Assembly (NCBI GenBank): GCA_001566295.1
Contig: KQ964261.1
Coordinates: 434,001-498,000, forward strand
DNA from: Microdochium bolleyi
Taxonomy: Eukaryota; Ascomycota; Sordariomycetes; Xylariales; Microdochiaceae
Length of the DNA: 64,000 nt
Direction: 5' to 3'
Shown here: positions 9,752 through 19,990 of the stretch, in pieces
Position numbering within the stretch: the stretch's first letter is position 1
Layout: every line of letters begins with the position of its first letter
Position numbers and translations under genes: made by a program
The notes under the pieces: model-generated
What the model saw: only the letters and a program-made list of their open reading frames with translations
Database searches by the model: none
What the model was told of the DNA's origin: nothing

Positions 9752-11068
9752 TCAGACGATGAATTCCTCATTCAGCCAGTGTCTCAGCACGACGTGCCCC
9801 TCCTTGAACCGCTCCGTCTCGGTCCGCACAATGATCGCGGCATGGCTGTGCCGCACATTCTGGATCCACACGGGATACTTCCTCCACCCGACGCTGTCCA
9901 GGTTCTTGATCATTGTGAACTGGCACGCCGACAGCGCGAGCGTGGGCAGGGCCTGCGAGTGGGACTGCTTGCGCTCTAGCGCGATGATCTCGTTGTCAGC
10001 CTTGTCGTCCTCAGACTCATCCGACGAGGCGAGGTACTCCGGGTCATGCGAGGCGCTGTTGAGCCCCTCGTACGTCTCCTCTGCGGCGCTGCGGAGCTCC
10101 CGGATGAGCAGGGGGATACGATACTCGGCGGTCTTGATGCCGGGGGCCTGGCCGAGCTCGTGCAGCCGGATGCGCTGGCTGCTGCGGAATGTCTGATAGA
10201 CGGAGCTGGCCAGGAAGCCGGCCACGCCGATAGGGATGAGCACCACGAGCAGGGCGACGATGGGGAGCTGTTTTGCGTAGGAGATGGTGTCGTCGGCGAC
10301 GGAACGGAAGGTGACGTCCTTGGGCGGTAGTGGGGTGACTGGGTTTTTTGGGTCGAGGATGACGCCCTCGTACCCGGGGATGAAGTGGGCTCGGACCTTA
10401 GACATGTCGGTGTACGGATCTGTCTTGGTGATGCCCGAGGTGAAGTGCACGACGGTCCGGTCGTTGACGATGTTGGTGTAGAGCGTGCGGCGCTTGAACT
10501 TGCGCAGGCCGGACATGAAGATGCTCTGCGGGTCGGCAAGCACGGCGAGCAAAGGGCGGCCGGTGTCGCGGAACTCGTCAATGGTGAAGACCTGGCGGCC
10601 GGACATGGACAGCGTCCTCGCACCGAGCCCGTTCCAGACGTGGCTGTGCCATCCCTTGAGGGGCGTCCTGACCCCGAGATGCGGCGTCGCGAAGGTGGTG
10701 AAGTTGACGGGCTCGATCTCGTCAAAGACGCCCTTTGCGTCGAGCAGGCCGATGGCGTACCGCGCCACGAGCCCGCCGAGACTGTAGCCGACGATGCTGA
10801 TCTTTGTGATGTTGCCTCCGCTGGCGCGGATGGCGGCGAGCTCCTCCTGGATCTCGACAAAGACGCGCTCGCCGCCCGTCTCGATGCCGTCGTAGGTGAA
10901 GCTGCCCTGGTTGCGCTTGACGAGGAGCAGGTGCAGGCTGTTGGCCGAGTGCTGCTTGCGGAGGGCCTTTGCGACGGAGACCATGTGCTTTGGGTTGCCC
11001 CAGAGCCCGTGGACGAGCACACACAGGTGATCGGCGGCAGGATTGCCGCCCTCGTAGTCGGCTGCCAT
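9752..11068 (-). CDS. DUF676 (LPL1/ROG1-type) serine lipase
   Basis: An intronless frame of 438 residues from ATG at 11068. It is an alpha/beta hydrolase: the oxyanion-side motif HGLWGN is at residues 20-25 and the nucleophile elbow GYSLGG at 94-99 (S96). The region ATPHLGVRTP (127-136) is typical of DUF676 putative serine esterases, which in yeast include the lipid-droplet phospholipase Lpl1 and Rog1. A hydrophobic segment at about 268-291 could be a hairpin or single anchor in the ER or lipid-droplet membrane. The C-terminus carries an acidic Ser-rich patch (SSDESEDDKADNE). N202-D203 in NIVNDRTV is a candidate acid; I could not assign the catalytic histidine with confidence. Substrate is inferred only from family (glycerophospholipids or acylglycerols). 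The region upstream is shared with REX3 in divergent orientation. Confidence 0.85.
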   Translation of the reverse strand: MAADYEGGNPAADHLCVLVHGLWGNPKHMVSVAKALRKQHSANSLHLLLVKRNQGSFTYDGIETGGERVFVEIQEELAAIRASGGNITKISIVGYSLGGLVARYAIGLLDAKGVFDEIEPVNFTTFATPHLGVRTPLKGWHSHVWNGLGARTLSMSGRQVFTIDEFRDTGRPLLAVLADPQSIFMSGLRKFKRRTLYTNIVNDRTVVHFTSGITKTDPYTDMSKVRAHFIPGYEGVILDPKNPVTPLPPKDVTFRSVADDTISYAKQLPIVALLVVLIPIGVAGFLASSVYQTFRSSQRIRLHELGQAPGIKTAEYRIPLLIRELRSAAEETYEGLNSASHDPEYLASSDESEDDKADNEIIALERKQSHSQALPTLALSACQFTMIKNLDSVGWRKYPVWIQNVRHSHAAIIVRTETERFKEGHVVLRHWLNEEFIV

Positions 11069-12353
11069 TTTGGGACCGGGGGCGCGACCTTATTGGGACG
11101 GCAGGCAGTTGAGAGCGAGCGTGCAAGCTCTTGTCACTTGAAGGTGGTTGCTGGAGTGTGAGCCCAGGAAGGGCAAGAGTGCCTGTTTTGGGGGATTGAG
11201 AATTGGTAACTGGTGGTCGGCTACTTGGGTGTTTGAGGATGACTTGTGTGCAGCAGAGGCTTCGATTCAGACACGTGCAAGAACGACACAGGGGCGCGGC
11301 TGAAGTCGAGAGTATTATGTACGGAAAGTATCGTGGTGAAACCGGACGTCTGGGACCGGAGATAGCGTCGCCAGCCAGAACGGAAATGTGAAATGTGGGA
11401 CAGCGGGATTGCGAATGCGACGGGCTGAGCCGAGGCGTGTTGGCGAGTGGTGACGACAGGACACGCTACCTAGAGGTAGGGACCAGAGGAATGGCACCTC
11501 TAGGATGCAGCCACCTGCGATGCGACTAATTCCGCAGACATCCACGCGTGTCCATGGCGATGGCGGCGGCCGACGGCCCCGGGCATCCGCAGTGCGACAA
11601 TCTGGAAGCCTGGGACGACGATGACCACAGAGGGCAGTGCAGCTTGCAATGCGAGGCGGCGGCCTCTGCGCATATAACGGAGTTAAGCCCGCCTTGCAGT
11701 TGATAGGGGGCAAGCCACCACGCGGCGGCTGCTCCGTCCGTCAAGTCGTTCCGTGCGCGAATAGTCCCTGATGACGCATGTATGTTGGATCCTTGTATAA
11801 GAATACGGTACAGACTGGCATAATGCTCAAAAGCGAGCTGCAGGTGATAGTCGTTGTTATACTTGTAATGGCACGCAAGAGGGCCGTCCCGTGCGCTAAG
11901 CCTGGAGCCTTGTCCCTTGGGGGGCTTACGTGCGTGCATGCTTACCTGACCTTGACCTACCTTCAGGTACTGTTGGCCCACTCGTATCAACATCCCAAAC
12001 AACCACATCCCAACACTGCATTGTGTCTGTGACATGCCCTTGCGCCAGCGCACTAGCACCCTCGCTTGCCATCACGTCCCTTGCTTCTCTCCTAGTCCCA
12101 TTGCGCAAAGCAAGAATAGCTCTCTAGGTGTCCTATCCCATATCCTCGAGTCGGAAAGGGCGGCATTGCAGTAGCTGCGCCGGCACCAGCACGTGTATCA
12201 TGTCAGATCTACACCTTGGCTCAACTATCGGTCGTTCAAACTTCGACATTCGGGCTACTGCCGTCGTGTGTGCTGGCATATACACGGCAACATCGCCAGT
12301 CTGATTGCATCGCTTCGGCACGTCTCTGCCATCCCTCCCTCAAACATCTCAGC
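11069..12353. other. divergent promoter region, lipase and REX3 genes
   Basis: About 1.3 kb between two divergent start codons. It contains two inverted CTACCT-type motifs, at 11466-11479 (CTACCT-AG-AGGTAG) and 11943-11969 (TACCTGA with TCAGGTA 13 nt away). The minus-strand ORF of 177 codons at 11526-12059 has no protein-like character and I do not call it. Confidence 0.5.
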
Positions 12354-14378
12354 ATGGACCCTCTCGCAGCCCTCCGGCAGATGCCATGTCCCAAGGGCGA
12401 CGCCTGCACGGCCTTTCAGTGTCTATTCCAGCACAATGCCACGCCCGTGATCGTCCCTGCGGTCGAGTACGATCCTACAATGCCTATCACTGTATTCCCA
12501 GACCCGGAGGATAGACAAGACACGCCGCGCAAGAGACAGAAGGTTGCATTGGATGACAGGCCAGCATCAACCGAGAACACTCCTCCCCCAACAAAGCGCC
12601 TGAAGACGGCACAGGTAAAAGAGCAAGTTCCCACGACCACAGCACCAAATACTCACACTCGGCTTGCTACACGAGATAAGCCTGTCTCGCCGCCTCCACT
12701 CAGCCGGAACACGCGTCCAAGCACAACAGTTGCCATCACAAGCAAGCCACCAAGGACGACAGAGTCTGCAAGTACAACTAAACGGGCTCCTGCAAAGATA
12801 GTCGATGCTCCAGCTCCGTCACAGTCAGCCCCCAAAGCCCCCACCAAGACAGAGTCGCTGAACCCGAGGCACGTCCCAAAGGCGCCTGCTCAGCACGACC
12901 TGAGGCTGAAGCTGGTCAAGGCCCTCTACGAACAGTATAAGCGTCTGAACGACGAACTCAAGGCAGACGCGAACGACGAGGAATCCAAGCTAGTCATGAC
13001 GGATCAACAACTCATCGTGCGAACGCTTGACGAGGAGCAGGAGGCCGCCACCACCAAGGGCAAGGTCTATGGCAACAGCTTCAAAAACAGAATCATGACT
13101 TACAAGCGCATGAAGGTTGGCGACTGGAAGGAGGAGCGCATGAAAGCTGTGAAAGAGACTACAGCGACGACTTCGGGCCGCACAAAGCCAGATCCATCGG
13201 AACCTGTAGTCACTGGCCTCACTCCAGCTCAAGAGGTCAAGTTCCTGACACATCTGATCACGCCACTAGACAGCCTCGCCCAGTTTAGCTATGTATCGAC
13301 AATACCAAGCCAGCAGGAGATCGAAGCAGTGAATCAGAGCGTGAAGGCCTCGGGCAATACCGAGCTCTGCGACAGGAACGGCTGTGGGAGGAGGTTCCAA
13401 GTGTTCCCGGGAAGAAGAGAGGAGGACGGGGCGCTCACAACAAATGGCTCCTGCACACACCATCCGGGCAAGATATACACGACCGAGCGCTCCGCGTTGG
13501 ACCGCCTGAGCAAGTCGCGGCGCAAGTACCGCTGCTGCCAGACAGACATCGACGATAGCAACGCCGAAAAGGGCTGCACCACGGCTCCCACGCATGTGTT
13601 TAAGGCCTCCGATCCGAAGCGGCTCGCGAGCGTGCTGCAATTCGCCCGGACGCCCGCCAACGACAATGTCCCGTCCGACCGCGCCATCGCCTTCGACTGC
13701 GAGATGGGCTACACCGTGTACGGCATGGAGCTCATCCGCCTTACCGTTGTTTCCTGGCCCGAGGGAGCAGAGCTACTTGATGTGCTGGTGCAGCCATTCG
13801 GGGAGGTCCTGGACCTGAACTCGCGATATTCTGGCGTCCGCCCTGAAGACATGGCTAAAGCAGTCCGCTGGAAGGCCGGCGACGACCATCGCCCTGTGGT
13901 CAACGATGGACCATCGCCGAGCTCGGCTACCACCACAAGAAAGCTCAAGATAGTCCCCTCGCCGAAAGCAGCCAGAGACCTCATGTTCACCCTGATATCC
14001 CCGCGCACGCCCATCATCGGCCACGCGCTCGAGAACGACCTGAACGCAGTACGCATGGTGCACCCAACCGTCGTCGACACAGTCCTGCTGTACCCCCACC
14101 GCCGCGGCGCACTGCCGCTGCGCTACGGACTCAAGTATCTCATGGACTTCCATTTGGGGCGGCAAATCCAGACTGCTGGGGAAACCCCGTCGGGCGGTGC
14201 TGGTGGGGACGATGGTGTCGGTGTCGTGGGACACGACAGTGCCGAAGATGCCCGGGCAGCTGGAGACCTGGTGCGGCTGAGGGTCAAGGAGAAGTGGGCA
14301 AAGATGCAGGTCGATGGGTGGACGCTGGATGCTAAGACCGACTCGTTTGTTGCGCCGGCAGCGGCGTCGAGGCCGTGA
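12354..14378 (+). CDS. REX3: RNA exonuclease 3 (REXO1/REX3 family)
   Basis: A single exon of 674 residues. I chose the ATG at 12354 (MDPLAALRQ) because a CCCH finger begins at once (C-x5-C-x4-C-x3-H, CPKGDACTAFQC...); the frame is open for 46 further codons upstream, which look like leader. Residues 20-180 are disordered and Pro/Thr/Lys-rich. A Cys/His-rich segment at about 340-415 (CDRNGCGRRF ... YRCCQTD) resembles the zinc-binding module found before the nuclease in REX3 proteins. The C-terminal DEDDh 3'-5' exonuclease has all three motifs: FDCEM (D448, E450), GHALENDL (D562) and HDSAEDA (H627, D632). REX3 trims the RNA of RNase MRP and, redundantly with Rex1/Rex2, other small RNAs. Catalysis is strongly supported; the exact substrates are inferred. 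Confidence 0.93.
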   Translation: MDPLAALRQMPCPKGDACTAFQCLFQHNATPVIVPAVEYDPTMPITVFPDPEDRQDTPRKRQKVALDDRPASTENTPPPTKRLKTAQVKEQVPTTTAPNTHTRLATRDKPVSPPPLSRNTRPSTTVAITSKPPRTTESASTTKRAPAKIVDAPAPSQSAPKAPTKTESLNPRHVPKAPAQHDLRLKLVKALYEQYKRLNDELKADANDEESKLVMTDQQLIVRTLDEEQEAATTKGKVYGNSFKNRIMTYKRMKVGDWKEERMKAVKETTATTSGRTKPDPSEPVVTGLTPAQEVKFLTHLITPLDSLAQFSYVSTIPSQQEIEAVNQSVKASGNTELCDRNGCGRRFQVFPGRREEDGALTTNGSCTHHPGKIYTTERSALDRLSKSRRKYRCCQTDIDDSNAEKGCTTAPTHVFKASDPKRLASVLQFARTPANDNVPSDRAIAFDCEMGYTVYGMELIRLTVVSWPEGAELLDVLVQPFGEVLDLNSRYSGVRPEDMAKAVRWKAGDDHRPVVNDGPSPSSATTTRKLKIVPSPKAARDLMFTLISPRTPIIGHALENDLNAVRMVHPTVVDTVLLYPHRRGALPLRYGLKYLMDFHLGRQIQTAGETPSGGAGGDDGVGVVGHDSAEDARAAGDLVRLRVKEKWAKMQVDGWTLDAKTDSFVAPAAASRP

Positions 14379-14772
14379 GCCTGGGCTAGTAAACTGAGAT
14401 TTCAAAGCCCCAGTTAATGATACACTGGACAGGCGGCTTATGATACACGCCTGTACTCGCATGTGAACAGGGGCAATGAACAACCAGACAGATCACAAAG
14501 TCGACACACGGCATTTTAAGTCCAGGCATATCATCATCATTGTCCCATCGTTCTTGCTTGTTCATCGTGATTTTTTGGGGCTGGTTCTACTGTTACATAA
14601 GTGATTACAATGCTACAACCATACGCCGTGGGATGTGCCCGGAGGAGCGGAGGGGTATGTTATGAATCTTCGTGCGGTCTGTCAACCAGACGACCGCTTC
14701 CCTCCTATCTCACTGTAGCGTATATCTTCTCTCACTTCCCCTTCCATCTTTTTGCACTCTGACAGCACCACC
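14379..14772. other. convergent 3' flanks of REX3 and PHB1
   Basis: Fewer than 400 bp separate the two stop codons. The sequence is T-rich in places (GATTTTTTGGGG near 14570) and should contain both 3' UTRs and polyadenylation sites. Nothing else is visible. Confidence 0.5.
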
Positions 14773-15609
14773 TCACGCCTTGCCAACGCTGAGCAGGAAG
14801 TTGCCGCCACCGCCGTTCCTGCCGCCGCCCGGCAGGTACGCCACGTTGGGGTTACCCGCGAGGGTGGCGGCGATGTCGCGACTCGCCTCGATCTTCCTGA
14901 TCTGGATGAGGCCGTCGCCCGACTTTGCGATGGCGCGAGAGATTGTGTCGGCGGCCTCGGCCTCGCCCTCGGCGCGGATGACGTTGGCCTGGCGCTCCTG
15001 CTCGGCCTTCTCGACGATGAAGCGGGCGCGCTCGGCGTCCTGCTGGGCAATCTGCTTCTGCTCGACGGCGCGGGTGAACTCCTTGCCGAACGTCATGTGC
15101 GTGATGCTGACGTCCTCGAGGGCAATGTTGAACTCGGCGGCGCGGCGCATGAGGTCGTTCCGGATGCGCTGCGACACGGCCTCGCGCTGGGTGATGAGCT
15201 CGGCGGCGTCGAACTGCGCGACGATGCTCTTGAGCACCTCGTTGCCGATGGACGGCAGGACGCGCTCGTCGTAGTCGGTGCCCAGGTTCTGGTAGATCTT
15301 GGGCAGGGCCTGGACCTCGGGCCGGTGCAGCACGCGGAGCGTCAGCGAGACCATCTGCATGTCCTTGGACCCCGTCGTCGTGGCGATGTTGCGCGGCTTG
15401 GTGCGCACGTCGAAGATGATGGAGCGCTGCAGCCAGGGGACGAGGAAGTGCGTGCCTTCGCTGATGACCGTCTCCTTGACGCCGTTGATGCGGTCGAAGA
15501 TGACAGCCCGCGTGCCGCCGCGGACGTCGTAGATTGAGGACTGCGCGACGCCGACCGCGATCGCGGCGGGGACGGCGAGCCGGTAGAGGGCGTTGAGAGC
15601 GCTGGCCAT
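14773..15609 (-). CDS. PHB1: prohibitin-1
   Basis: An intronless 278-residue protein from ATG at 15609, the usual prohibitin-1 length. The frame is open further upstream but MASALNALYRL is the canonical start. An N-terminal uncleaved membrane anchor (about residues 8-22) is followed by the SPFH/PHB domain (about 25-185: YDVRGGTRAVIFDRINGV ... HFLVPWLQ ... FDVRTKPRN) and a coiled coil (about 180-250, EQKQIAQQDAERARF ... AEQERQANVIRAEGEAEA). PHB1 and PHB2 alternate in a ring complex of the mitochondrial inner membrane that chaperones new respiratory subunits and restrains the m-AAA protease. Its divergent neighbour is QCR8, a subunit of complex III, so both mitochondrial genes share one promoter region. 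Confidence 0.97.
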   Translation of the reverse strand: MASALNALYRLAVPAAIAVGVAQSSIYDVRGGTRAVIFDRINGVKETVISEGTHFLVPWLQRSIIFDVRTKPRNIATTTGSKDMQMVSLTLRVLHRPEVQALPKIYQNLGTDYDERVLPSIGNEVLKSIVAQFDAAELITQREAVSQRIRNDLMRRAAEFNIALEDVSITHMTFGKEFTRAVEQKQIAQQDAERARFIVEKAEQERQANVIRAEGEAEAADTISRAIAKSGDGLIQIRKIEASRDIAATLAGNPNVAYLPGGGRNGGGGNFLLSVGKA

Positions 15610-16276
15610 GGTGGGTGGATGGTCCTGTAGTAGAGGCCGGGTGGTGGTGGGCCTGAAGAAAGCTCGCGAGCTCTCTAAAGTGTCTATCGGCGGGCCGGGC
15701 GGATGAGTCGGAAGCTGCCTGTCGGAAAAGCTGCCGGGGTACAGAGAGGCTTCTGAACAATCTTGACCTCCGTAGTGGCAGTTTCTATTGTCGTCGCCGT
15801 CGTCAAACCAGATCCTGTCGTGTGGCAGAGCAGTCGCAGGTGGGATGAGGATCTGCCGGAGCTTGCAGGCAGCTGCTGGTGATGCTTGCAAGTGGTGTCG
15901 TTGTGTAATCGACAAGCGGGCGGGCCGCTGTCGAGCGCCAAGCCGCTTTGGGTGCGGAGAGGGGGAGCTGGGCCTGCCAGGCAAATCATGGGCTGCGCAA
16001 ACACGATTTGCAACTGCGGCCAATTGGTCCGAGCTCTGCGGGCGGAGCCTGGCGATGGACAGCTCATGATTGGCCTCTCCCGCACGAACACTGGGGCTCC
16101 GGTCCTTCGGGTGCACTCGACGTCTTTTGCCAGGCCAGGCGGCTCATCCCGGAAAAGCTTCAACCCGTTCCATGACCAACTCCTCGCGCGACTCCCTTCA
16201 AATACGTCGCCCACCGTCCCTCAACACCACACCCAATTGATTCCTCGGTGCCTCTCGAGCCACCCCGATCTCCAAG
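15610..16276. promoter_or_regulatory. 667-bp bidirectional promoter between PHB1 and QCR8
   Basis: Start codons of two mitochondrial inner-membrane genes face away from each other across this interval. The last 150 bp before QCR8 are pyrimidine- and CA-rich (a fungal-type leader). I do not see an unambiguous TATA box on either side. Co-regulation is an inference from geometry and function. Confidence 0.5.
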
Positions 16277-17382
16277 ATGCGTCCCACATTGGCTCTGCGT
16301 GGCGGCGGCGAGTCGCCGCTCGGCAAGAACGGCCAGTAAGTTTTGAGCTACTTTTCTCGCAAGCGCTACACCGATCACAACGGCGACGACAAAGACGACG
16401 ACGAAGACGAGAGCAATACCACAGAAGCATCTGTCCCGGGTCCCACTACGGCAGAGATAGGATCTGGTCTCGGCAGCCGTGGGTTGCGGTCTGCCACTGC
16501 GGCACCACGCGCGCGCAAGTCGAACCCAAGATGCGGCACCCGAGACAGCCTTCTGTGTGCGCGCCGCACGTCACGTCATCCGTCACCCTTCCTGCCCAGC
16601 ACCTCCCTCTACATGATGACAACTCTTCTTAAGGCCGAAAGTAACACACCTGATGTGGCTTAAAAATATGTTTTAATTAGACTCTGACACCCCTTCCTCC
16701 TCTGATATTCGTCTCTATTTTGCTCCAGACCGTATGACCGCATCGTACTGACGATATCATCAATAGCTTCCTCGGTGGCTGGGGCAACTTCGGTGAGCAC
16801 ACCTAGCAGCAGGAGTTCCACGGACGGCGGGTATTGGCGAGCGAGTAGTGTACTTGATGCGGGGACAATGTCGGGTCGGGCGATTCCGATACGACATGCG
16901 GCAATTTGTCTACAATGTCAAGACGACGGCACCTACGAAAGCAGACGCGCTCAGTCGATTATGGCATCTGCTCGGCTCTCTCTCGGTGCTCCTCGCTTGA
17001 GATCGCACTCGCTCGCTCGCTGATACTTGCTGATCTGCATTACACAACGCTGGATGACTAACCCCCGATCTTCGACACGTACAGGTGGCATGAAGCAGAA
17101 GGGCATCATCACCTACTCTCTGTCCCCCAACAAGCAGAACGTCCTGGCTGGCACCGCCCACGCTGCCGTCTTCAACGTATGGCGCCGGTTCAGCAAGCAG
17201 GTCCTCTTCTGGGCTCCCCCGCTCGTCTTCTTCTACTACGCCATGGACTGGGCCACGCACCGGTATGTACCAGCGCTCTGTGCCGAGCTGGCCGCAGACC
17301 GGAAGCACTGACATGTCTTCTCCCCAGGAACCACTACCTGAACTCCAAGCAGGGCCGTGCCGAGTTCGCTGATTCCGAGTAA
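16277..17382 (+). CDS. QCR8: cytochrome bc1 complex subunit 8
   Basis: Four exons: 16277-16335, 16767-16792, 17085-17262 and 17328-17382, giving 105 residues. All junctions are GT-AG and the joined frame is continuous. The product reads as the QCR8 family throughout: MRPTLALRGGGESPLGKNG, then FLGGWGNFGGMKQKGI, then a conserved matrix-side segment, one membrane helix (VLFWAPPLVFFYYAMDWA, about residues 67-84) and RNHYLNSKQGRAEFADSE at the end. QCR8 (human UQCRQ) is the small ubiquinone-binding subunit that assembles early with cytochrome b in the inner mitochondrial membrane. Exon 2 is a 26-nt microexon encoding the conserved GGWGN, and intron 1 is 431 nt, long for this window. Retention of intron 1 would stop translation immediately after codon 20. 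Confidence 0.95.
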
Positions 17383-18041
17383 ATTGTTTCTACCACAAAG
17401 CACCTGATTTTATATGATATGGAGGGAGCAGAAATTCCCCACGACCAACATACAGTGGTCGGGAGGTATATGAAGACAGAAGCTACCACGCTTCAATGAG
17501 GAGAAGCATGTGGGAGGCTCTGGTATGGTCAGGACAGATAGATCTCGTCATGATCATGTGTACACCAATAGAACCGGCGTGCAGCCGCTTTGTGCATCAA
17601 ATGAAATCATTACCTTTGCCTTTCGTCGTCGCATGACATATTGCCGCTACTCAATTGCATCACTTGCTCGAATCATGTGTGTTTCGTCGGGGTCCCTTAC
17701 GCGTCCGGAATCCACTCGGCTGACACTACGAAGGGTTGTCTCGCCTAGTCTGCGTCCTCATGACTTGGGCCGGATGATGAGAGAGGTAAGACAACGCACA
17801 GTGATCTCAGACAGCAACATAGTTTGCAGCTCGAAGGCCGGAAAGGCACGGATTCATTGTGCTCGTACTAAGTATCTGCCAATGCATGTGTACTGTGCTG
17901 ACTTTGAGCACTAGACTGAGCAGAGCGCACGTCACACTCCCTCATCTTGACATAGCAAGCCCATCAGACGTATTTTACATACACAAATAGGTCAGCCAGC
18001 AGCTTCATGCTCCGTATGCTACGGACGACCCGGGACTTCCC
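17383..18041. other. convergent 3' flanks
   Basis: The interval between the QCR8 stop and the stop of the minus-strand unknown gene. A plus-strand ORF of 134 codons at 17510 has no protein-like features. The sequence has a moderate AT content consistent with two 3' UTRs. Confidence 0.5.
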
Positions 18042-19990
18042 CTAGAGCACCCTGCGATACACGATAGCAAGGGCGCGCTTCTTCTCCTTCATAGGCAAGG
18101 CTTTGAACGCTTCTAAACGCATTAGGTGTAGCAGGCTCGCCTGCAGAGCCGCAGATTTGCGCCGGTCCGTGCCAGCGGGTAAGGCAATGCCATGCAGCAT
18201 GATCGCCAAGTTGCGCGATGTCTGAGTAAGCTCTGCGTAGGTGTCCTCTGTCACGGTACTAACCAGCGCAAGACAGCACTGAGCGTGGGGCGTGTTGATG
18301 TTGGCATGCACCACAACAGCCTCGATCTCGGAGATGCCGAGCAGGGCGTCCATGATGTCCTGCACAGCGCTCACCTGGTCGCATTGATCGGCGTCAGCCA
18401 AAGAGGACATGTCTTCTTGGACAGTTCCCACTGTGTTTGATGGTGCCGGCTGTTCGGGCGTCTGCGAAGAGACATCAGTTGCTGCCGTAAAGCTGTCCGT
18501 GGGGACCCAAGAGCCTTCCTTGGCATGTTGGAGGGCTCTCTCAAAAGCCTCGGCTGAGTCCTTGTTCGTAAAAAACAACGACGTGGTCTCTATCTGACCA
18601 GGGGCTCGACGATATCGAAGGTACATTGTGCGGCCTTGCAGGATGCGTGGCATCAATCTGCCAACATCACGATCGAGTATGCTCAAGCCGCTCTCCACAA
18701 GGACCATTGTGGCGGAGACATGGGCAGAGTCTTTGAACCCGAGCTCGACTTGGACCGGGGTGCTTTGTATCTTTCCGTTGACGATGACTTGCAGATCTGC
18801 AGGAACGCTGAGGAGAACTTCGCCAAGAATCAGAGACCTGGATGAGTGTGGCCTTGGCTGTGGCTGGCTCGGACCTGGCTTTCCATTGAAGGTGGAACAG
18901 ACTTGAAAATCAGTAACACTGCCCTTCCCTCGTCGAAGCAACTCGCCCTGTGGAAGTTGAGGAATTGGACAGGCCGGCATGCTGACGAGGGGCCTGCTCA
19001 GGGTCTTCTTGGCCTTGGCCACCTTCGTGTGCGCGGTGGACTGACTGGGAACAGGTGCTGGTGCAGAGATGATCGAGCTTGGTGCACTTTTGGCCATCGG
19101 CTGCTCATCGCGTTGAGGTTTCGGCACCGGTCGATTGGGCATACTGACTAGAGGTCTGTTTGCATCATTTGCTTTCTTCCTTGTTGCAGATGGCTTCGAT
19201 GTGCCTTGTTCTGCCTTTGATGCACTTGGAGGAGGCAGATTCTCCTCCGTCCGTGACTCGGCCGCGGCTTGTGAGAAAGTTGGCTGTGAGAACACTGGCT
19301 GAGAGGACATTGTCTGTGAAAGTGCTGGCCGCGCTATCTCCTTACGAGTGGTTTTGGTTCCAGATTCCCATCTCTTTGTCGTCATGCCTGGAGGGAGAAG
19401 GACACCCAGAGCCGAGACCTTGAAGGTCGGGTCGACCTCAATATCTCGTGCGGTATGTCGCTTCCTCTTGCCGCCACCGTAGCCCGGTTGCCTGTCGACG
19501 ACAGCGCAAGTCAATATGTGCTTCAAGGGCCTGCATAGGATTTCGACTCACGTGGGATCGTAACGACTGTCGCCCTGCACCAGAAGGGTAATGGCATCGC
19601 GCAGACGGTTCTCTCGGTGTAGATTGCCGCCGGAGATTGGGTCGAGCAGCTTGACACTCTCGTAGTCCGAATCGTGAAAGAGCCCTTCCCTGACGGCATC
19701 TGATATCCAGCATTCATTAGTTATGGAGTGGGCGGAACATCTGAAACGACTTACTCTTCCACATGTTTGCCGTCTCGGTCGTATCTTGGACTTGCGGTTG
19801 TGTGGAAGGTCGAGGTGGTGGGCGTGCAGAATACCGGCTGTCGTCGAGTGCGACTTCTTCGGCTCGAGATAGTCCCAGGTCATTCTGCATTGTACTGTTC
19901 AGCTTATGTTCAAGTGTGCCGCCGTGAAGAACTCACCATCATATCCTCCAGAGCCTGGGCACTGGCCCTTCTCGTGCTTTCTTCGTCCAT
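18042..19990 (-). CDS. unidentified 593-residue protein with internal RPLVSMP repeat
   Basis: Four exons on the minus strand: 19990-19937, 19884-19755, 19699-19552 and 19491-18042. Introns of 52, 55 and 60 nt all have GT-AG ends and keep the frame, so the model is good although the family is unknown to me. The start is ATG at 19990 in the context CAACAATGG. Residues 1-110 are acidic and helical (SRAEEVALDD ... NRLRDAITLLVQGDSRYD). A basic GGGKRKRH at about 116-123 could be a nuclear signal. Residues 160-330 are disordered, with RPLVSMP followed by Pro-rich sequence twice, near 223 and 277. A beta-rich block at about 330-436 (TMYLRYRRAPG ... TSLFFTNKDSAEAFERAL) looks like a PH-type fold, by pattern only. 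The end (493-593) is helical. It sits between complex III and complex I genes, but I see no mitochondrial targeting signal. Confidence 0.75.

Noticed and set aside
10385..11161. 258-codon plus-strand ORF
   Set aside because: Antisense shadow of the DUF676 lipase.
14752..15537. 261-codon plus-strand ORF
   Set aside because: Antisense shadow of PHB1, an Asp/Leu/Gly-rich translation typical of reversed GC3-rich genes.
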